NCBI GenBank assembly: GCA_023228285.1
Contig: JALOBM010000024.1
Coordinates: 1 to 11,653 of the forward strand
Origin: Candidatus Cloacimonadota bacterium
GTDB taxonomy: Bacteria > Cloacimonadota > Cloacimonadia > Cloacimonadales > Cloacimonadaceae
Direction: 5' to 3'
DNA: 11,653 nucleotides
A program made the translations under genes and the position numbers. Under the pieces are notes generated by a model. It had not been told where the DNA came from. It searched no databases and saw only the letters and a program-made list of their open reading frames with translations. The number at the start of each line of letters is the position of its first letter. Positions within the stretch are counted from its first letter, which is position 1. Below are positions 7,136 through 11,653 of the stretch, piece by piece.

Positions 7136-7302
7136 AGTTCCTCCATTGTTTTGGTTGCTGTCTGCCCTTCTTTAAACTGTGCTGTGGATTCTTTTATGCG
7201 CTCCGTATTGCACTCAGAGTAAAAGGGGTCAACGGATACGTCAAGGGGGACATCTTTTTTCAGCACCTCATCCATACGAATGTTTACAAGCACCAGTAGC
7301 AT
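7132..7302 (-). CDS. Short RelB/DinJ-family antitoxin-like protein, internally deleted
   Basis: A 56-codon gene with an excellent ribosome binding site (AAGGAG eight bases before ATG 7302). Its start, VNIRMDEVLKK (residues 6-16), is the first strand and helix start of RelB/DinJ ribbon-helix-helix antitoxins. From residue 18 it reads VPLDVSVDPFYSE and then KESTAQFKEGQTATKTMEEL, which matches the C-terminal part of the same family. Intact members are about 85-95 residues. The missing block of roughly 30 residues is the rest of the ribbon-helix-helix (the region ending in a TAFTIF-type helix), so dimerisation and DNA binding are probably lost. The deletion is exactly in frame. The TGA stop overlaps the ATG of the acetyltransferase gene. 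No RelE/YafQ toxin is present. It may be a decaying antitoxin kept as a translated leader, or a pseudogene. Family assignment is from recalled motifs. Confidence 0.6.
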   Translation of the reverse strand: MLLVLVNIRMDEVLKKDVPLDVSVDPFYSECNTERIKESTAQFKEGQTATKTMEEL

Positions 7303-7334
7303 TTATGTCACTCCTTTTTGTTTCTTATTTGAGC

Positions 7335-7378
7335 AACATAGCAATTATAAAGACAATGTCAATACAATGTCTTTATAA
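7335..7378 (-). promoter_or_regulatory. Promoter within a 34-bp palindrome for the antitoxin/acetyltransferase operon
   Basis: On the minus strand TTGACA (7362-7357) and TATGTT (7340-7335) are 16 bp apart, placing transcription start near 7328, 25 bp or so before the antitoxin ATG. A perfect 11-bp inverted repeat, TTATAAAGACA (7345-7355) and TGTCTTTATAA (7368-7378), surrounds the -35 hexamer and covers most of the spacer. A repressor binding here would block the promoter. RelB-type antitoxins normally autoregulate through such palindromes, but this one lacks most of its DNA-binding fold, so another regulator may act. Confidence 0.6.
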
Positions 7379-7496
7379 CAGATATAAACAGCGGCCAAAT
7401 TTTTTTCCAGCTTTGTCAAAAGTCATTTAAATATCATATGGATCATTGCGCCGTTTTTTGTTTTGGGGAAGTTCTGACGGAAGCGTGCAAAAATTA

Positions 7497-7557
7497 TGGC
7501 ATGAATAGGCAAAAAAATCGGTATTACCGATTTTTCTGCGAAGGTAATTTCATGCCA
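7497..7557. terminator. Bidirectional terminator-like hairpin inside a larger inverted repeat
   Basis: AAAAATCGGT (7513-7522) and ACCGATTTTT (7526-7535) form a 10-bp perfect stem with an ATT loop, A-rich on one side and T-rich on the other, so it could end transcription from either direction. An outer perfect 9-bp pair, TGGCATGAA (7497-7505) and TTCATGCCA (7549-7557), brackets it symmetrically (7-base and 13-base arms between). The region 7380-7500 shows no gene I can support. Confidence 0.55.
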
Positions 7558-7578
7558 ATGGGTCAAACTGTTTGTTGT

Positions 7579-7626
7579 AAGCTAAAAATCCAGTGGGGAT
7601 TTTAGGCTTGCTAAAAACTGGTTTTT
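7579..7626. repeat. Two consecutive hairpins in the ABC-F upstream region
   Basis: A 13-position stem pairs 7579-7591 with 7597-7609 (one mismatch, one G-T pair, loop AGTGG). It is followed directly by AAAAAC (7613-7618) and GTTTTT (7621-7626), a very tight second hairpin ending in a T-run. They precede repeat copy 2 and may belong to the same element. The T-run end would also allow termination of transcription coming from upstream. Confidence 0.4.
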
Positions 7627-7632
7627 AAGATT

Positions 7633-7695
7633 TATTTCACCGCAGCTTGAAAAGCTGCAAATTCACCGCTGAATGGTTTATTCAGTAAATTCTCC
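7633..7695. repeat. Hairpin-linker repeat, copy 2
   Basis: Linkers TATTTCACCG (7633-7642), CAAATTCACCG (7658-7668) and TAAATTCTCC (7686-7695) separate two perfect hairpins: GCAGCTT-GAA-AAGCTGC (7642-7658) and CTGAAT-GGTTT-ATTCAG (7669-7685). The second hairpin with both flanking linkers recurs inverted in copy 3 with two mismatches over about 35 bp. It lies upstream of the ABC-F promoter candidate. Confidence 0.8.
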
Positions 7696-7701
7696 ATGGA
7701 G

Positions 7702-7730
7702 TTGATTTTCTTAGCCACATATGTTACAAA
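7702..7730 (+). promoter_or_regulatory. Candidate promoter for the ABC-F leader transcript
   Basis: TTGATT (7702-7707) and TACAAA (7725-7730) are 17 bp apart, each matching four of six consensus positions. It starts just after repeat copy 2 and would produce a leader of about 250 nt before the ABC-F start, long enough to hold the mini-ORFs and the attenuator. The match is modest and other promoters are possible. Confidence 0.35.
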
Positions 7731-7757
7731 GGTTAAAATTTGGATCGAGGTGTAAAG

Positions 7758-7778
7758 ATGTACAACTTTTCTTGCTGA
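7758..7778 (+). CDS. Possible leader mini-ORF 1 (MYNFSC)
   Basis: Six codons from ATG 7758 to TGA 7776-7778, with GAGGTG five bases upstream, a better ribosome binding site than the other mini-ORFs in this leader have. It is too short for homology. A second out-of-frame ATG overlaps its stop (TGATG). A further mini-ORF, MPVQES (7831-7851), starts with the same GATATGCCTGT 11-mer as the leader peptide at 7876. Whether any is translated is inference. Confidence 0.3.
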   Translation: MYNFSC

Positions 7779-7875
7779 TGAAATAGGGCACGAACGGACA
7801 GTAGTAACAGATTTGTCTTTGTCTTGTGATATGCCTGTGCAGGAAAGTTAAAAAATCTTTTTACTCAGGGCAGAT

Positions 7876-7920
7876 ATGCCTGTTTTACCCACTGGTAAGC
7901 AGTGCTATTTATGTGTATGA
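7876..7920 (+). CDS. Leader peptide of the ABC-F gene (MPVLPTGKQCYLCV)
   Basis: Fourteen codons whose TGA stop (7918-7920) lies inside the left arm of the terminator hairpin at 7917-7957. A ribosome stalled near the end of this peptide would prevent that hairpin from forming and let transcription reach the ABC-F gene. A small hairpin, CACTG-GTAAG-CAGTG (7890-7904), lies within it and could take part in alternative pairing. The ribosome binding site is weak (CAGGG, about seven bases upstream). Such leaders are known for ribosome-targeting drug resistance genes; I recall similar short leaders before tet(M)-class genes but could not compare them. Confidence 0.5.
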   Translation: MPVLPTGKQCYLCV

Positions 7921-7957
7921 GTTGCGAGAATTAACTTTCTTGCAGCTCATATTTTTT
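7917..7957 (+). terminator. Attenuator hairpin before the ABC-F gene
   Basis: ATGAGTTGC (7917-7925) pairs with GCAGCTCAT (7942-7950), nine pairs with one G-T. Inside it AGAA can pair with TTCT. ATTTTTT follows at 7951-7957. This is a typical intrinsic terminator, yet it sits 30 bp before the ABC-F start and after its likely promoter, which is the layout of an attenuator rather than a gene-end terminator. Confidence 0.7.
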
Positions 7958-7986
7958 GTGGAAAACGATCCAAGGAGGAAATGATT

Positions 7987-9468
7987 ATGTCTTTAATAAA
8001 TGTCACTGACTTAACCTTTGCCTATGATGGCGGTCATAGTACAGTTTTTGAAAATGTCAGCTTTCAGATTGATACTGATTGGAAACTCGGATTTACAGGG
8101 AGAAACGGCAGGGGCAAAACCACCTTCCTTAACCTCCTGCGTGGGAAGTACGATCACAGCGGTACGATCTCTTCAAGTGTGTACTTTGAATATTTCCCTT
8201 ACGGGGTTGAAGACAAGAGTATGGATACGATCTCGGTTTTACAGAACATTTGTTCCAAATGTATGGAATGGGAGATCTGTCGTGAGACATCCCTTTTAGA
8301 AGTTGATCCGGATGCACTGTATCGCCCCTTTTCTACGCTTTCAGGGGGTGAACAGACCAAGACGCTTCTTGCCGCTCTTTTTCTGAACGCAAACAGCTTT
8401 CTGCTGATAGATGAACCGACAAACCATCTTGACGCAGAAGCCCGGGCTGTCGTCGGGAATTATCTTAAGCGAAAGAAGGGTTTTATCCTGGTGTCCCATG
8501 ACAGGGCCCTGCTGGATGCCTGCGTTGACCATATCCTGTCAATAAACAAGACAAATATTGAAATACAGAAAGGTAATTTCTCAACATGGTGGGCAAACAA
8601 ACAGCTGCAGGACAACTTTGAACTGGCAGAAAATGAAAAACTGAAAGAGGATATTACCCGTCTCTCCGTTGCCGTAAGGCGAAATGCAAACTGGTCAGAC
8701 ATTGTGGAAAGAAGCAAAAACAGCGGGAAGACAAATTCCGGCTTAAAACCTGACAAAGGATATGTCGGTCACAAGGCCGCCAAGATGATGAAACGTTCCA
8801 AAGTAATTGAAGTCCGGCAGCGGGACGCCATTGCAAATAAATCAAAACTGCTTCGTAATATAGAACAGAGTGACAGTCTTAAACTTTGCCCGCTTTTGTA
8901 CCACAGCGAAAGGTTGATTGAATTTAATGGAGTTTCACTGTTTTACAGCGATAAAACTGTATGTAAGGATATCAGTTTTAAGTTGATGCAGGGTGACAGG
9001 ATCGCACTAAGCGGAAGAAACGGCTCCGGTAAGTCCAGTATCTTAAAATTGATTTGTGGCGAGCAAATTGCATACAGTGGAACTGTGTTTCGGGCAAGCG
9101 GCCTGAAAATATCCTATGTCTCACAGGAAACGTCCCATCTGCATGGCAGCTTGTCTGAATATGCAGATCAGTACGGGATAGACGAAACCCTGCTCAAATC
9201 CATTCTCCGCAAGCTGGATTTTGAAAGAATTCAGTTTGAAAAGAACATGGAGGATTTCAGCGGCGGACAAAAAAAGAAGGTCCTTATTGCAGGAAGCCTG
9301 TGTGAACAGGCACATTTATATATATGGGACGAGCCATTAAATTTCATCGATGTGATTTCCAGAATCCAGATCGAGGAACTGCTTTTAGCATATAAACCCA
9401 CGCTTATGTTTGTTGAACACGACATTTCGTTTAATGAAAATATCGCTTTAAAAACAGTGAGGCTGTGA
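7987..9468 (+). CDS. Lsa-type ABC-F ribosomal protection protein
   Basis: A soluble protein with two ABC ATPase domains and no membrane segment. Family members bind the ribosomal E site and dislodge peptidyl-transferase antibiotics (lincosamides, streptogramin A, pleuromutilins for the Lsa group). Domain 1: Walker A GRNGRGKTT (38-46), signature LSGGEQ (118-123), Walker B with EPTNHLD (143-149). A long charged interdomain linker (about 190-305) follows, the part that reaches the drug site. Domain 2: GRNGSGKSS (343-351), FSGGQKK (424-430), WDEPLNFID (447-455). The opening SLINVTDLTFAYDG and the ending PTLMFVEHD are characteristic of Lsa proteins, and 493 residues is the usual length. ATG 7987 is preferred: AAGGAGG (7972-7978) is eight bases away, while ATG 7981 is only two. 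Expression is probably controlled by the leader attenuator. Inverted repeat copies flank the gene. The exact drug spectrum cannot be read from sequence. Confidence 0.93.
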   Translation: MSLINVTDLTFAYDGGHSTVFENVSFQIDTDWKLGFTGRNGRGKTTFLNLLRGKYDHSGTISSSVYFEYFPYGVEDKSMDTISVLQNICSKCMEWEICRETSLLEVDPDALYRPFSTLSGGEQTKTLLAALFLNANSFLLIDEPTNHLDAEARAVVGNYLKRKKGFILVSHDRALLDACVDHILSINKTNIEIQKGNFSTWWANKQLQDNFELAENEKLKEDITRLSVAVRRNANWSDIVERSKNSGKTNSGLKPDKGYVGHKAAKMMKRSKVIEVRQRDAIANKSKLLRNIEQSDSLKLCPLLYHSERLIEFNGVSLFYSDKTVCKDISFKLMQGDRIALSGRNGSGKSSILKLICGEQIAYSGTVFRASGLKISYVSQETSHLHGSLSEYADQYGIDETLLKSILRKLDFERIQFEKNMEDFSGGQKKKVLIAGSLCEQAHLYIWDEPLNFIDVISRIQIEELLLAYKPTLMFVEHDISFNENIALKTVRL

Positions 9469-9474
9469 AAACGC

Positions 9475-9580
9475 CAGCGGAGACTGCATCTGCCGGGGAA
9501 TTTGCAGCCTTTGGGCTGCGGTGAATTTGTCGCGTCTCAGCAACGGAGAATTTGCTGAATGAACCATTCAGCGGTGAATT
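9475..9580. repeat. Hairpin-linker repeat, copy 3 (inverted relative to copies 1 and 2)
   Basis: It starts seven bases after the ABC-F stop with CAGCGGAGAC (9475-9484, shared with copy 1). Linkers in reverse orientation are CGGGGAATTTG (9494-9504), CGGTGAATTTG (9519-9529), CGGAGAATTTG (9544-9554) and CGGTGAATT (9572-9580). Hairpins are GCAGCC/GGCTGC (9504-9519) and GCTGAAT-GAACC-ATTCAGC (9554-9572). Between the second and third linkers, TCGCG at 9530-9534 lacks its partner arm: a decayed form of the GTCGCG/CGCGAC hairpin of copy 1, with which it shares a 15-mer (9523-9537 versus 3447-3461, opposite strands). It may also serve as the ABC-F terminator. Confidence 0.8.
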
Positions 9581-9609
9581 GGCCCTAAATCAAAAATCGC
9601 GAATTAACC

Positions 9610-9628
9610 GCCGGATGGGACTCCCGGC
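9610..9628 (-). terminator. Weak hairpin downstream of the GGDEF remnant
   Basis: GCCGG (9610-9614) and CCGGC (9624-9628) form a 5-bp stem. Read on the minus strand it lies 18 bp after the GGDEF fragment stop and is followed about 11 bases later by a T-run (GATTTTT). It may be a weak terminator for that fragment's former gene. Confidence 0.3.
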
Positions 9629-9645
9629 AGATTCCTGCGTCGTCA

Positions 9646-9930
9646 TTATCCTTTGACTATGTTCTTGCCTTCTGCTTTTGCCTCATATAACTTTTTATCC
9701 GTATTATTGATGAGTTCATCAAGGGTCTTTTCATTCTGGAGACATTTTGCTCCAATGCTTACAGAAACCTTAACCGGTGTTGCATCAGAAATATTTATCT
9801 CTGCTTCTGCAATAGCAGCCCTGATACGTTCAGCAACCATGAGTGCTGTTTCTGAATTCGCATGTACCAGACCAATTATAAATTCATCTCCCCCATAACG
9901 CCCAAGGATATCAAATTTAAATATATTCAC
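9646..9930 (-). pseudogene. Diguanylate cyclase GGDEF domain, C-terminal fragment
   Basis: The 94 codons start abruptly at DILGRYGGDEF and then follow the second half of a GGDEF domain to its end, including VSVSIGA, LINNTDKKLYEAKAEGKN and a normal stop. Diguanylate cyclases make cyclic-di-GMP from GTP as dimers. The first half of the domain (the LTGLxNR region, the metal-binding aspartate and the NDxxGH motif), together with any sensory part, is missing. The only start is GTG 9930 without a ribosome binding site, and the sequence just beyond is AT-rich non-coding DNA. I read it as a 5'-deleted pseudogene that cannot be catalytic. It is not a copy of the GGDEF domain at 10800-11250, whose wording differs (ARIGGDEFGIIL). 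Confidence 0.8.
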
Positions 9931-9965
9931 GTAAATGTAATCTTATTATATTTTTTGTTAAAGTG

Positions 9966-9996
9966 TAAAATATTAAAATATACGATCAATATTTTA
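9966..9996. other. AT-rich inverted repeat in the non-coding gap
   Basis: TAAAATATT (9966-9974) and AATATTTTA (9988-9996) form a perfect 9-bp inverted repeat in the AT-rich stretch 9931-10020 between the GGDEF fragment and the next coding remnant. It could be a hairpin, an operator or chance in very AT-rich DNA. Nothing else is recognisable in 9931-10020, nor in 10130-10248 before the next gene apart from its ribosome binding site. Confidence 0.3.
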
Positions 9997-10024
9997 TGGA
10001 ATTAATAATTTTGGAAACAATGAG

Positions 10025-10129
10025 GTGTTCACTCTGTTCGTTGATTTGGATAATCTCAAAGATGCTTATTGCTGGGCTAAAGAATACGACCCAAATATCA
10101 AACATTTTAGGTGCAAGAATTTCCAATAA
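10025..10129 (+). pseudogene. Short coding remnant, possibly GGDEF-derived
   Basis: From GTG 10025 the frame reads TLFVDLDNLKDAY and continues for about 20 more residues (CWAKEYDPNIKHFR...) to TAA 10127-10129. The first part resembles the metal-binding strand of GGDEF domains (FxDLDNLKxxN). The rest does not continue as a GGDEF domain, and no ribosome binding site is seen. It may be a scrap of another diguanylate cyclase joined to foreign sequence, or something else entirely. An overlapping frame (ATG 9997, about 50 codons) looks less protein-like. Confidence 0.25.
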
Positions 10130-10248
10130 ATTACTATTAATTAAAAACTAACTTAAATACAGCCAATTGAAATGTTTCCTTAAACTGGGTACGTGGTGAG
10201 CATCTTATTTTTGATACGCAGAGAAATAGGAACAGCAGGTGATATCTG

Positions 10249-11653
10249 ATGAGTGATGCCGATAATAATCAGAAGGAAAAAGATAAAACTGTCATCAATG
10301 AATTTGAGGACATGGCTAAAGAGCTTGCTTTTCAAAAAGAAGAAAAAGCAGACAGGGCCTCGAAGTTTGCAGTGGCAAACAAAGAACTTGTTTTCCAGAG
10401 CGAAGAAAAAGAAAAACGTGCTGCTGAATTGGTTATTGCAAACAAAGAACTTGTTTTTCAAAACCATGAGAAAGCAGAAAGAGCTGCTGAATTGGTTATT
10501 GCAAACGAAGAACTTGTATTCCAGAACGAGGAAAAAGAAAAACGTGCCAGTGAATTAGTTATTGCAAACAAAGAACTTGTTTTTCAAAACCAGGAGAAAG
10601 CAGAAAGAGCCGCGGAGTTAGTTATTGCAAACAAAGAACTGGTATTCCAGAACGAGGAAAAAGAAAAACGTGCTGCTGAATTGGTTATTGCAAACAAAGA
10701 ACTGGTTTTTCAAAACCAGGAGAAAGCAGAAAGAGCTGCAGAGTTGATTCTTGCCAATAAAGAACTTGAAATTCAAAACGAAGAAATTTTATTTGTTAGC
10801 CGCCATGATTTCTTGACCGGACTTTATAATAGAATTTATTTTGAAGAGGAAAAAAAACGTTTTGAAACATTAAAAGAATTCCCTGTTTCAATTATTATGG
10901 GAGATGTTAATGGTCTGAAATTAATAAATGACGGGTTTGGTCATGCCAAAGGAGATGAAGTTCTTTCTCATACAGCAATGATTTTAAAGAGTTGTTCCAG
11001 AAAAAATGACATAGTTGCAAGAATTGGCGGAGATGAATTTGGAATTATTCTTCCTAAGACAGGCAGTGAAGAAGTTCAATCTATATGCGACCTTATAAAT
11101 GAAACGTGTAAAAATTATGGTTTTATAGGTCATATTATTTATCCCAGCATTAGTATTGGACACGCAACCAGAAACAATGAAGCCGAAACTATGAATTTTA
11201 TATTAATGTCCGCTGAGGAATCAATGTACAAACAAAAACTGTTAGAGAGTCAAAGCGCTCACAGCTCATTAATAAGATCTATAAAAGCAATGATGTTTGA
11301 AAAAAGTCAGGAAACTGAAGAACATGCGGAAAGAATGGTCAAACAATCAAGGTCTATCGGGCTGGCAATGCTTCTTACTGATGACCAGCTAAATGAATTA
11401 GAACTTTTATCGACTTTGCATGACATTGGTAAGATGGGTATCGCAGCACATATTTTATCAAAGCCCGGCAAACTGACTTCAGATGAATGGGTCGAAATGA
11501 GAAAACATCCGGAAGCCGGTTTTAGGATCGCACAAGCTACCTCTGATTTGATACCGATCGCCAATTATATCCTTTGCCATCATGAAAGATGGGACGGCAA
11601 AGGATATCCCCAGGGCCTAAAAGGTCATGATATCCCTCTCTTATCCCGAATAA
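10249..11653 (+). CDS. GGDEF/HD-GYP cyclic-di-GMP protein with a 21-residue-repeat coiled coil, 3' end outside window
   Basis: 468 codons are visible. Residues 36-182 are seven tandem 21-residue repeats (ELVIANKELVFQN core), rich in Glu/Lys/Ala and exactly three heptads each, so a long continuous coiled coil is likely. The GGDEF domain follows: DFLTGLYNR at about 187, GDVNGLKLINDGFGH (one acidic metal-ligand position replaced by Val-Asn-Gly), and intact GGDEF at 260-264. RKND five residues before GGDEF fits the RxxD product-inhibition site. The HD-GYP domain has LHDIGKMGI (H391, D392), the KPGKL and HPEAG stretch, and HHERWDGKGYP (444-454). It ends at the window edge before the domain is complete. 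The protein could both make and degrade cyclic-di-GMP, or one domain may be regulatory. There is no signal peptide or membrane segment. ATG 10249 has AGGTGA six bases upstream. Input signal unknown. Confidence 0.92.
   Translation, partial: MSDADNNQKEKDKTVINEFEDMAKELAFQKEEKADRASKFAVANKELVFQSEEKEKRAAELVIANKELVFQNHEKAERAAELVIANEELVFQNEEKEKRASELVIANKELVFQNQEKAERAAELVIANKELVFQNEEKEKRAAELVIANKELVFQNQEKAERAAELILANKELEIQNEEILFVSRHDFLTGLYNRIYFEEEKKRFETLKEFPVSIIMGDVNGLKLINDGFGHAKGDEVLSHTAMILKSCSRKNDIVARIGGDEFGIILPKTGSEEVQSICDLINETCKNYGFIGHIIYPSISIGHATRNNEAETMNFILMSAEESMYKQKLLESQSAHSSLIRSIKAMMFEKSQETEEHAERMVKQSRSIGLAMLLTDDQLNELELLSTLHDIGKMGIAAHILSKPGKLTSDEWVEMRKHPEAGFRIAQATSDLIPIANYILCHHERWDGKGYPQGLKGHDIPLLSRI
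10354..10794 (+). repeat. Seven tandem 63-bp coding repeats (three heptads each) with a 126-bp super-period
   Basis: Units start at 10354, 10417, 10480, 10543, 10606, 10669 and 10732, with no indels. Units 1, 3 and 5 end EEKEK, while 2, 4 and 6 end EKAE, so two-unit blocks (42 residues) were duplicated. Units 3/5 and 4/6 are nearly identical in DNA. The first and last units are the most diverged. The antisense frame here is a shadow of the repeat. Confidence 0.92.

Noticed and set aside
7132..7302. Frameshift within the antitoxin-like gene
   Set aside because: A first reading suggested a frame change near 7245-7250. Recounting the run of five G (plus strand, 7245-7249) shows the frame stays open from ATG 7302 to TGA 7132.
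7179..7430. Plus-strand 83-codon open frame
   Set aside because: It overlaps the minus-strand antitoxin-like gene and its promoter palindrome, has no recognisable family and no good ribosome binding site.
7497..9580. Insertion sequence or transposon ends around the ABC-F gene
   Set aside because: No transposase fragment and no target-site duplication could be found; the inverted elements are internal hairpin repeats, so a classical IS is not supported.
10130..10248. Cyclic-di-GMP riboswitch upstream of the GGDEF/HD-GYP gene
   Set aside because: I looked for the conserved GEMM-type core and tetraloop-receptor pattern and did not see it.
10180..10558. Open frames on both strands overlapping the 63-bp repeats
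   Set aside because: They are alternative readings of the coding repeat. The frame from 10249 continues into recognisable GGDEF and HD-GYP domains.

Overview
The window looks like an accessory or decaying stretch of chromosome from a strictly anaerobic, fermentative bacterium. Bacillota (Clostridia or Negativicutes) or Synergistota would fit best. This rests on an oxygen-sensitive 2-hydroxyacyl-CoA dehydratase activase, a fermentation-type CoA-transferase, strong AAGGAG/GGAGG ribosome binding sites and moderate base composition (judged by eye, not measured). No rRNA, tRNA, transposase or CRISPR array was seen, and nothing allows a species call.

Layout. 1-2291 (minus) is the N-terminal 763 residues of a large two-headed BcrAD/BadFG-type activase that runs off the left edge. 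2397-2774 (minus) is a small anchored or secreted protein of unknown function. 2952-3305 (plus) is a single-domain cupin, followed by a terminator hairpin and the first copy of an unusual hairpin-linker repeat. 3577-4182 is the C-terminal half of a beta-aspartyl (isoaspartyl) dipeptidase, a 5'-truncated pseudogene. 4317-5810 is an acetyl-CoA hydrolase/succinyl-CoA:acetate CoA-transferase family enzyme.

6026-7302 (minus) is a two-gene unit. A 56-codon RelB/DinJ-like antitoxin gene with an internal in-frame deletion overlaps by ATGA the start of a double-GNAT acetyltransferase. A promoter embedded in a 34-bp palindrome lies upstream. 7987-9468 (plus) is an Lsa-type ABC-F ribosomal protection protein. 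Its roughly 500-nt leader holds a mini-ORF whose stop codon lies inside a terminator hairpin, the arrangement of ribosome-mediated attenuation. The ABC-F gene is flanked by inverted copies of the same hairpin-linker repeat found near 3400.

The right side is a cyclic-di-GMP neighbourhood. A GGDEF C-terminal fragment lies on minus (9646-9930) and a possible GGDEF scrap on plus (10025-10129). From 10249 there is an intact but window-truncated protein made of seven 21-residue coiled-coil repeats, a GGDEF domain and an HD-GYP domain.

The most unusual signals are four. First, a dispersed intergenic repeat in which variable small hairpins are separated by a near-constant 11-nt linker (CAAATTCACCG). 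Second, the shortened antitoxin coupled to the acetyltransferase. Third, the uORF/terminator leader of the ABC-F gene. Fourth, the exact three-heptad repeats with a two-unit super-period in the GGDEF/HD-GYP protein. The two resistance-like genes (acetyltransferase and ABC-F) sit back to back and may form a small drug-tolerance islet; that is inference.
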